From: JBBIRT01 sp037441725
GTDB taxonomy: Bacteria > Desulfobacterota > BSN033 > UBA1163
Direction: 5' to 3'
Assembly (NCBI GenBank): GCA_037441725.1
Contig: JBBIRT010000190.1
Location: 1 to 5,062, forward strand
DNA: 5,062 nucleotides
The position numbers were made by a program, and so were the translations under genes. Below are positions 1-5,062 of this stretch, piece after piece. The notes beneath the pieces were generated by a model, which was given only the letters and a program-made list of their open reading frames with translations, made no database searches and was not told where the DNA came from. Each line of letters starts with the position of its first letter. Position 1 is the first letter of the stretch.

Positions 1-35
1 TCTTATCAGTAATCAAAATATCATGGGTGGGCAGA

Positions 36-40
36 AGGAG
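36..40 (+). promoter_or_regulatory. Ribosome binding site of the D-2-hydroxyacid dehydrogenase
   Basis: AGGAG sits 7 bases before the ATG at 48, an ideal Shine-Dalgarno spacing. It lies downstream of the alternative GTG at 27 and therefore decides the start in favour of 48. The reading frame is also open back to base 3, but nothing in those codons looks like dehydrogenase sequence. Confidence 0.75.
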
Positions 41-47
41 AGAAGGG

Positions 48-1067
48 ATGGAAAGTCAATTTAAAATTGTTGCCTTTGGGAGATTATCCCTGGGCCCATT
101 TACTGCTGAGGAAAAGGAGCTGTCAAGACTCAATGCTAAAATTGATCTCATTCCGGTGAAATGTACGACCGAGGATGAACTGATTGCGGTGGCAAAGGAT
201 GCCGATGCCATATTAGGAGGGGGCCCCCTCTTCACTCGCAAAGTGATAGAGACCCTGTCGAAGTGCAGGGTCATTGCTACTTATTCCGTGGGTTATGATG
301 GCATTGATATTGAGGCAGCAACAGAGCATGGGATCATTGTCGTTAACAATCCTTCAAATGCTTGGTGCGTGGAAGAAGTCTCCAATCATGCCATTGCTCT
401 CCTCCTGATCTGTGCCAAAAAGCTTGCCCTGCTCAATGATCTAACAAAAAAAGGGCTCTGGGCAGAAGCCAAACGAATGCTGCCACCCATGGGGTCCATT
501 TACGGGCAGACCCTTGGAATCATTGGATGTGGGCAAATTGGCCGGATGACGGCTAAGAAAGCACAATGCTTTGGTTTAAAGATCCTGGGAAATGATCCCT
601 ATATCGACAAATCCCTGGCCAGTGAATATGGAATCACCCTTGTAAGTCTCTCTAGACTGCTGAAGGAATCGGATTTCGTCTCTATCCATACTCCACTGGA
701 TAAACAGACCTGGCATCTCATTGGCGAGGCTGAATTTAAACAGATGAAATCGACTGCTTACCTTATCAATACAGCTCGAGGGGCTATCGTGGATGAGATT
801 GCCCTTATTAAAGCCTTGCAGGAGAGATGGATTGCTGGAGCTGCCTTGGATGTCTTTGAGAAAGAGCCGTTAGGGCCCAACCATCCATTACTCCAGATGA
901 ACAATGTTGTCACGATTCCCCATACCGCCTCTTTCTCGGACGAAGCCTTAGAGATGCAACCGGTCAACCCAGCGCAAGAAGTGGTAAGGGTTCTCAGTGG
1001 ATATTGGCCTTTAAATCCGGTTAATAAGACCGTAAAGCCAAAGGTGAACCTTACCAAAAAGGATTAG
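48..1067 (+). CDS. NAD-dependent D-2-hydroxyacid dehydrogenase (PGDH/CtBP type)
   Basis: The protein (339 residues from the ATG at 48) should interconvert a 2-oxo acid and a D-2-hydroxy acid with NAD(H) in the cytoplasm. The N-terminal substrate domain has YSVGYDGID (79-87) and the EEVSNHAIALLL stretch (109-120). The Rossmann core has the GCGQIG nucleotide loop (160-165) and D183 (NDPYI) at the end of the second strand, which favours NAD over NADP. The catalytic triad is visible: R244 in NTARGAIVDE, E273 in DVFEKEP and H292 in IPHTASFSDEA. Length is normal for a single-domain-pair member; there is no ACT domain as in long SerA enzymes. The PHTASFSDEA tail resembles CtBP-like members. The ATG at 48 is preferred over an in-frame GTG at 27 because AGGAG lies 7 bases before it. 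The stop overlaps that of the opposing protease gene. The exact substrate (phosphoglycerate, glyoxylate, pyruvate or other) cannot be read from the sequence. Confidence 0.93.
   Translation: MESQFKIVAFGRLSLGPFTAEEKELSRLNAKIDLIPVKCTTEDELIAVAKDADAILGGGPLFTRKVIETLSKCRVIATYSVGYDGIDIEAATEHGIIVVNNPSNAWCVEEVSNHAIALLLICAKKLALLNDLTKKGLWAEAKRMLPPMGSIYGQTLGIIGCGQIGRMTAKKAQCFGLKILGNDPYIDKSLASEYGITLVSLSRLLKESDFVSIHTPLDKQTWHLIGEAEFKQMKSTAYLINTARGAIVDEIALIKALQERWIAGAALDVFEKEPLGPNHPLLQMNNVVTIPHTASFSDEALEMQPVNPAQEVVRVLSGYWPLNPVNKTVKPKVNLTKKD
1064..1067. other. Overlapping stop codons of convergent genes
   Basis: The four bases TTAG contain TAG (1065-1067), the stop of the rightward dehydrogenase, and the reverse complement TAA (1064-1066), the stop of the leftward M48 protease. 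The two genes therefore share a 4-base tail-to-tail overlap. I see no GC-rich hairpin followed by a T-run on either strand nearby, so each transcript probably runs into the other gene's antisense strand before ending. Confidence 0.9.
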
Positions 1068-2329
1068 GCTTTAGTTTTCCTCCTCTGATTCAATCGGGTT
1101 ATACGGTCAATGAATGGGGGATGGGAATAATAGAACCAGGCATAAAGAGGGTGGGGATGCAGGTTGGCCAAGTTATGCATAGCCAAACGCTTCAAGCCTA
1201 AAATGAGGGGCTCTGGTCTTCCAATCAGTTCTAAGGCAAAATCATCGGCCTCCTTCTCGAATTTTCTTTGGATAGCAGACTCCAAGGGTTGGGCAAAAAA
1301 GCTTATTAGACTGAAGAAGATTCCAATCAGAAATAGGCCAACATAAACGAATGATTCCTGGAAGCCAAAGGTTTGATAAAGCAATGGCCATTTTAAGAGT
1401 TTAGCTACAAAATAGAAAGAGAAGAAAGAGAATATTTCAAGGGGGAGGAGTATCCATAAGACATGCCTTCTCTTCCAATGTCCTGCCTCATGGGCTAAGA
1501 TGGAGAGGATCTCCTCCTCTGGATGAAAGTTTAAAAGGGTATCGAAGAGGACAATTCGCTTTGTCCGACCAAGCCCAACAAAAAAGGCATTCGTATGTTT
1601 GCTCCGTTTGCTGGCATCCATCTTAAACACTCCCCGAGTACGCAGGCCAACCCTTTCCATCAATCTTCGGATGTGGCTTTCCAGTTCTTTATTTTCAATG
1701 GGAGTAAATTTATTGAACAGTGGAAGGATGATCACTGGAAATAACCATAGGAATAATAATTCGAATCCCCCTACCCCCACCCATGCCCATACCCACCAAC
1801 CTTCTCCTCCATCAATGACTAACCACAGGAGAAGACCGAGAAGGAGTCCCCCCAAAATAGCGGTGATCACCATACCCTTCCCTAAGTCCAAGATCCACAG
1901 CTTTAAGTTCATGACGTTGAACCCATGATGTTCCTCAATCACAAAGGTTTCATAAAAGTCAAAAGGAATATGAATCAGGTGAGTCAGAATCGAAAGGAGG
2001 GCAAAAAAAATGAGCCCCTGGATGATCAAGTGGAATGGGTACTGATGAATGATCTTAACCAGCCATGGTAAAAATCCTGATAACAGAATGGCCAATAAAA
2101 TCCCTTCACCAATGAAGGTGGACCAAAGATGGAATTTTTCCGAATCAATGGTATAGGTAGAAATCTTTTTGAGTTTCTCATGATCAAGGGTGTCTTGAAA
2201 AACCTCTGGAACAATTGTCCCATAACGCCGTAGGAACGAGAGATTCATCCCGTGGAGAAATCCCTGGACGACGGATCGTAATAGAAAAAGGGTCAGAAAA
2301 GTCAGGAGTAACCAATTGAACTGGACCAT
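1064..2329 (-). CDS. M48 family zinc metalloprotease, Ste24/CAAX prenyl protease 1 type
   Basis: This 421-residue integral membrane protease matches the Ste24 architecture. The zinc site is HEAGH at 280-284 (H280, E281, H284) with the third ligand E358 in the RKFEKEADDFA motif. Family marks also include NAFFVGLG..KRIVLFDTLL around 247-266 and YSHPPFIDRI at 401-410. Hydrophobic segments near 4-24, 72-95, 100-120, 150-172, 178-206, 288-310 and 328-347 give the seven membrane spans expected for Ste24, with the catalytic helices around the last spans. Bacterial members are thought to cleave membrane or misfolded proteins, since bacteria lack prenylated CAAX substrates; the real substrate here is unknown. 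The start is the only reasonable one near the N-terminal membrane span, as an in-frame stop lies five codons upstream, but no good Shine-Dalgarno precedes it. It is last in the leftward cluster, 43 bases after the oxidase gene. HtpX, the shorter M48B relative, is less likely given the length and N-terminal domain. Confidence 0.93.
   Translation of the reverse strand: MVQFNWLLLTFLTLFLLRSVVQGFLHGMNLSFLRRYGTIVPEVFQDTLDHEKLKKISTYTIDSEKFHLWSTFIGEGILLAILLSGFLPWLVKIIHQYPFHLIIQGLIFFALLSILTHLIHIPFDFYETFVIEEHHGFNVMNLKLWILDLGKGMVITAILGGLLLGLLLWLVIDGGEGWWVWAWVGVGGFELLFLWLFPVIILPLFNKFTPIENKELESHIRRLMERVGLRTRGVFKMDASKRSKHTNAFFVGLGRTKRIVLFDTLLNFHPEEEILSILAHEAGHWKRRHVLWILLPLEIFSFFSFYFVAKLLKWPLLYQTFGFQESFVYVGLFLIGIFFSLISFFAQPLESAIQRKFEKEADDFALELIGRPEPLILGLKRLAMHNLANLHPHPLYAWFYYSHPPFIDRITRLNQRRKTKA
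1767..1794 (-). other. Potential G-quadruplex in the coding strand of the M48 gene
   Basis: The + strand has five C-runs at 1767-1771, 1774-1778, 1780-1782, 1786-1788 and 1792-1794. On the - strand, which is the sense strand of the protease gene, these are five G-runs of 3 to 5 bases with loops of only 1 to 3 bases. This meets the usual G3+N1-7 pattern with one run to spare. It encodes the Trp/Val/Gly-rich membrane segment around residues 179-188, so the codon need for Trp (TGG), Val and Gly may fully explain it. Formation in DNA or mRNA is not shown. Confidence 0.45.
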
Positions 2330-2372
2330 AAAAGAATCAGGTAACTATTTCCCTTAAGGAACTTTGATTCCC
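2330..2372 (-). other. Short spacer between FAD-oxidase and M48 protease genes
   Basis: This 43-base spacer separates the oxidase stop from the protease start on the - strand. The only purine-rich ribosome-site candidate, TAAGGGAAA, ends roughly 20 bases before the protease ATG, which is too far for normal use. A short CCTTAAGG palindrome (2352-2359) lies in it, but it is too small and has no T-run, so I do not call a terminator. The spacing fits continued transcription from the upstream genes. Confidence 0.5.
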
Positions 2373-3764
2373 TCAAATGGGTTCAAAGATTTTACCGGGA
2401 TTGAGGATCCATTGGGGGTCTAAAAGTCCTTTGATCCTCCTCATTAGATAAAGGCCCTCCCCATGTTCCAGTTCCATAAACCTCTTCTTCCCGATCCCCA
2501 CCCCATGCTCTCCAGTAGCCGTTCCACCACAATCCAGTGCAAAGCGGACGATCTCCTCAGATGCCTCCTGAACCCTCTGCCACTGATCTCCTTCCTCAGG
2601 ATTCCCTATAATCTCCATATGGAGATTCCCACTCCCAGCATGACCAAAGGCATACCCGATAAGTCCCCTTTTTGCAACGATTCTCTGTGACTCCTCCACC
2701 ATCTCGGGATATTGAGATATGGGGACAGCTGTATCGATCACAAGGGGATAAAGACCAGGGTGATTAACCTTAATCGATTCATGAACTCCATATCGAGCCT
2801 CCCAGAGCCGATTTCTTTCCTCTCTTCCCATTCCTGATTCAAATTGAATTGGCCCATTTTCATTGCAAATTTCTCTTACGATTTCCAACTCCTCTCTTAA
2901 ACCCGCCCCACTGGTTCCATGAAATTCTATAAAGAGAGTGGGGTTCTCACTCAAAGAAAGTTTTTTGAATTGATTCACCACGTGAATGGTTGGACCATCC
3001 AGAAGTTCAAGGGCTGCAGGAGAAAGTCCAGACTGCATGATCTGAAAAACAGCGTTCGTAGCTTTCCTGACCGTGTTGAATTGTACCAAAGCTGCCATAA
3101 ACTCCGCTGGAAGGCCAATCAGCCTCAGCGTCACCTCCGTAATCACCCCGAGAGTCCCTTCTGATCCTATAAAGAGACGGCAAAGATCATATCCAGATGA
3201 GCTTTTGGCCGAAGAGGTTCCAATCCGGAGAATCTCACCTGAGGCCAGAACCAAGACCATATTGAGAACATAATCTTTGGTAGACCCATATTTGATTGTT
3301 CGAACGCCACTGGCATTATTGGCTACCATTCCCCCGATGGTGGCCTCGGCTCCAGGGTCAGGAGGAAAGAAAAGACCATAACGGGAGAGGTATTGATTTA
3401 ACTCTTTATAGACGATCCCTGCCTCTACCCGGACTTGAAAATCTTCTCTCCTCAAGCTTAAAATTGCGTTCATCTGTTGAAGATCTAATACGATTCCTCC
3501 CTCCACGGGGATGGGATTCCCTTCTAAACTCGTCCCTGCCCCCCATGGGGTGACAGGAATCCTCCTTTCATTGGCGATCTTAAGAATCCGAGAGATTTCT
3601 TCGGTATTCTTGGGCCAGATGACCAGATCAGGTCTTCTCCTGGGATGATAGGATTCATCGTGGCTGTGAAGGTCAAGGACGGATTCTCCTGTTGACATCC
3701 TTACTTTGATAATTAACTCTCTGAGATCTTCTAATATTCTTTCAGTTACCCTCCCATATCCCAT
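2373..3764 (-). CDS. FAD-binding D-lactate dehydrogenase / glycolate oxidase subunit GlcD-type oxidoreductase
   Basis: This 463-residue flavoprotein should oxidise a D-2-hydroxy acid to a 2-oxo acid and hand electrons to a non-NAD acceptor. The PCMH-type FAD domain covers about 42-221: PDLVIWPKNTEEISRI (45-60), the PWGAGTSLEGN loop (73-83), DPGAEATIGGMVANNASG (136-153) and FIGSEGTLGVITE (198-210). The C-terminal FAD-oxidase domain has LWEAR (320-324) and the metal and substrate residues H375 and H382 plus E419 in TGEHGVGIGKKRF, ending with LNPGKIF (454-460). Segments such as DESYH (36-40), PTLFIEFHG (275-283) and EERNRLWEAR recall mitochondrial-type D-lactate dehydrogenase (LDHD/Dld) as much as GlcD. 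The usual GHxGDGNxH motif reads GHAGSGNLH (374-382), with Ser378 in place of Asp. No fused or adjacent Fe-S subunit (GlcF type) and no GlcE is in view. The start follows the lyase stop by 10 bases, with GGTGA (3775-3779) as a plausible ribosome site. Exact substrate is undetermined. Confidence 0.92.
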   Translation of the reverse strand: MGYGRVTERILEDLRELIIKVRMSTGESVLDLHSHDESYHPRRRPDLVIWPKNTEEISRILKIANERRIPVTPWGAGTSLEGNPIPVEGGIVLDLQQMNAILSLRREDFQVRVEAGIVYKELNQYLSRYGLFFPPDPGAEATIGGMVANNASGVRTIKYGSTKDYVLNMVLVLASGEILRIGTSSAKSSSGYDLCRLFIGSEGTLGVITEVTLRLIGLPAEFMAALVQFNTVRKATNAVFQIMQSGLSPAALELLDGPTIHVVNQFKKLSLSENPTLFIEFHGTSGAGLREELEIVREICNENGPIQFESGMGREERNRLWEARYGVHESIKVNHPGLYPLVIDTAVPISQYPEMVEESQRIVAKRGLIGYAFGHAGSGNLHMEIIGNPEEGDQWQRVQEASEEIVRFALDCGGTATGEHGVGIGKKRFMELEHGEGLYLMRRIKGLLDPQWILNPGKIFEPI

Positions 3765-3774
3765 GATGAAACAC

Positions 3775-3779
3775 TCACC
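3775..3779 (-). promoter_or_regulatory. Ribosome site of the FAD-oxidase gene inside the lyase gene end
   Basis: On the - strand GGTGA overlaps the TGA stop of the ArgH-like gene and lies 10 bases before the ATG of the oxidase (3762-3764). An in-frame stop just upstream excludes a longer oxidase protein. The arrangement suggests that ribosomes finishing the lyase can restart on the oxidase, so the two proteins are probably made together. The match to the anti-Shine-Dalgarno is moderate. Confidence 0.45.
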
Positions 3780-5062
3780 CCATCAGCTTTTTTTCCATTC
3801 TGAGAATTAATGCATTTGCCTTCTCAATCCTTTCTCGTTTCTCCTTAACCCAATCTCGCCTCCTTTGAATCTTTTTATAGAGGGAAGCGATATTCTCCCT
3901 CACCCTTCTCTCTGAAGGAGCACCAATCGAAGAGGTTTGGGACAAAATCTTTTCCGGCCTTTGCCTCTCCTCTACCTCTCTCTCTGTGATGGATATATTG
4001 AGTTTCATCTCGAGGAGTGCTTTTTTAAGGCTCTGGAAAGATACCCTTTCCTCCCCTTCTTCCTCCGAATATTTTACTGCCCTCTCCATTATTATTTTAG
4101 CCTTTCGCATCGGAAGAGACTTGTGGGAGATCAACCATTCCATAAGAGAAGTTGCCCCTGCAAATTCTTCCTGAGCCCGTTTCATCATCTGGATCTTATT
4201 CACCTGGAGAAGTCGGATGAGATCGCTCATGACCCATAGTGAGGGTTTTGACTCATCGACAAGATCCATAATCCAGTACTTGGTCCATTGGGTATCACGG
4301 TTATATCCTATGAAGAGGGCTTTTCCAACAGAAAGAAGGCTCCCCAGCATTCCATGAACAAAGGAGGCCTTTGCCTTGATTATCTCCAGGGGGCATGGGT
4401 TTCGTTTCTGTGGCATGATCGAGCTACCCGAACAATGTCTATCATTTAGCCGCACCATATTAAATTCACGGGTGGATAGAAGGATTAGGGTTTGGGCCAT
4501 GATAGAGAGATGATCCATCATCACCGAGACATCAAAAGCCAGTTCTGCCTCAGGTTCCCATCGCTGGGTAATGGGATCGGTAACATTCTCTGTCGGACCA
4601 TCAAAGGCGAGAAGTCTCGAGGTCAATTGTCGATCCAGGGGAAAAGTGGTCCCATAACCAGCGGCTGCTCCCAGGGGATTCTTATTATAAAGAGCAAACC
4701 ACCGTGAAAATCTCTGGGCATCTCGTTCAAGGGCTTCAGCGTAAGAAAGGAGCAAATGACCAAAGGTGGTTGGCATGGCATGTTGATGGTGGGTATATCC
4801 AGGCATCACGGTTGAATGATGTTGTTCAGCCTTAACGAGAAGAGATTCGAGGAGATGGATCAGTCCTTCCACAAATTCCAGAACTTGGTCTCGAAGGTAG
4901 AGACGCATATCGAGGACAATTTGGTCATTTCGACTCCTTCCAGTATGAACCTTCCCACCTGATTCCATCCCGATCCGATTGATGAGATCGCTCTCAATAT
5001 TGGAATGAACATCTTCTTTTGAGGCATTCAATCGAAATTTTCCCTTTATAAAAAGCCTTTCG
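3775..5062 (-). CDS. argH: Argininosuccinate lyase family protein (ArgH-like), N-terminus cut by window edge
   Basis: This is a member of the aspartase/fumarase superfamily, which breaks a C-N bond to release fumarate; canonical ArgH splits argininosuccinate into arginine and fumarate as a homotetramer. The frame stays open through the right edge, and the codons upstream of the TTG at 5029-5031 (peptide ERLFIKGKFR) read like family sequence, so roughly the first 70-80 residues are missing. Counting from that TTG as residue 1: EDVHSNIE (6-13), GGKVHTGRSRNDQ (25-37), PGYTHHQHAMPTTFGH (77-92, T80 and H81), and the catalytic loop GSSIMPQKRNP (202-212, with S203 and K209), then YNRDTQWTK (243-251). 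It differs from ordinary ArgH: HQHAMP instead of LQxAQP, TQRW (155-158) where SDRD is usual, Cys213 where Asp follows KNP, and Thr250 within YNRDxQxDK. The C-terminus adds a charged, probably helical tail (about 380-418). No other arginine gene is visible. Family is certain; substrate is not. Confidence 0.9.
   Translation of the reverse strand, partial: ERLFIKGKFRLNASKEDVHSNIESDLINRIGMESGGKVHTGRSRNDQIVLDMRLYLRDQVLEFVEGLIHLLESLLVKAEQHHSTVMPGYTHHQHAMPTTFGHLLLSYAEALERDAQRFSRWFALYNKNPLGAAAGYGTTFPLDRQLTSRLLAFDGPTENVTDPITQRWEPEAELAFDVSVMMDHLSIMAQTLILLSTREFNMVRLNDRHCSGSSIMPQKRNPCPLEIIKAKASFVHGMLGSLLSVGKALFIGYNRDTQWTKYWIMDLVDESKPSLWVMSDLIRLLQVNKIQMMKRAQEEFAGATSLMEWLISHKSLPMRKAKIIMERAVKYSEEEGEERVSFQSLKKALLEMKLNISITEREVEERQRPEKILSQTSSIGAPSERRVRENIASLYKKIQRRRDWVKEKRERIEKANALILRMEKKLMG

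Noticed and set aside
27..29. GTG start giving the dehydrogenase seven extra residues.
   Set aside because: No ribosome site precedes it, the extra residues are Arg-rich and translate the ribosome-site region itself, and AGGAG is ideally placed for the ATG at 48.
2..64. Open frame entering from the left edge and stopping at 62-64, possibly the tail of an upstream gene overlapping the dehydrogenase start.
   Set aside because: Only about 20 codons with no recognisable sequence; it runs past the ATG at 48 and cannot be told from chance.
217..230. Perfect 14-base palindrome with five G followed by five C inside the dehydrogenase gene.
   Set aside because: It has no loop and no following T-run, and is explained by the Gly-Gly-Gly-Pro-Leu codons of the family's substrate domain; no regulatory role is supported.
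2352..2359. CCTTAAGG palindrome between the oxidase and protease genes as a terminator or operator.
   Set aside because: Eight bases, AT-centred, no loop and no T-run; too short to support either call.
3296..3553. Open frame on the + strand within the oxidase gene, plus similar + strand frames inside the lyase and protease genes.
   Set aside because: They are antisense to well-supported genes and their translations show no recognisable domain; they look like shadows of the real coding strands.
5029..5031. TTG as the true start of the ArgH-like gene.
   Set aside because: The frame remains open to the window edge and the upstream codons resemble ArgH sequence; the conserved N-terminal domain must lie beyond the edge.

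Overview
This 5,062-base window carries four protein-coding genes packed almost without gaps. One D-2-hydroxyacid dehydrogenase gene is on the + strand (48-1067). Facing it is a leftward cluster on the - strand: an argininosuccinate-lyase-family gene cut by the right edge (3775-5062), an FAD-linked D-lactate/glycolate oxidase-type gene (2373-3764) and a 7-TM M48 (Ste24/CAAX-type) membrane metalloprotease (1064-2329). No rRNA, tRNA, CRISPR array, insertion sequence, attachment site or convincing intrinsic terminator was seen. There is no gene-free stretch over 300 bases; the longest gap is 43 bases.

Organism: the tight gene packing, Shine-Dalgarno-like sites and mid-range base composition (roughly mid-40s percent GC by eye) fit a bacterium. 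The combination of genes and the protein style resemble an anaerobic, Desulfobacterota-like lineage, but that is a weak inference because no phylogenetic marker is present.

Layout: the three leftward genes probably form one transcript, with 10 bases between the lyase and oxidase genes and 43 bases between the oxidase and protease genes. Its promoter lies beyond the right edge. The rightward dehydrogenase converges on the protease so closely that the two stop codons overlap (1064-1067), leaving no room for a terminator between them.

Biology: three of the four products are soluble or peripheral enzymes of small-molecule carboxylate chemistry. The dehydrogenase interconverts a 2-oxo acid and a D-2-hydroxy acid with NAD(H). 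The FAD oxidase would oxidise a D-2-hydroxy acid to a 2-oxo acid and pass electrons to a non-NAD acceptor. The lyase would eliminate an amine or guanidine group from a succinyl-type compound to give fumarate. The lyase keeps the superfamily catalytic core but differs from ordinary ArgH at several substrate-side positions and has no arginine-pathway neighbours, so its substrate is open to question. The protease probably serves membrane-protein turnover. I see no clearly new multi-gene system; the ArgH-like/FAD-oxidase pair is the most interesting lead.
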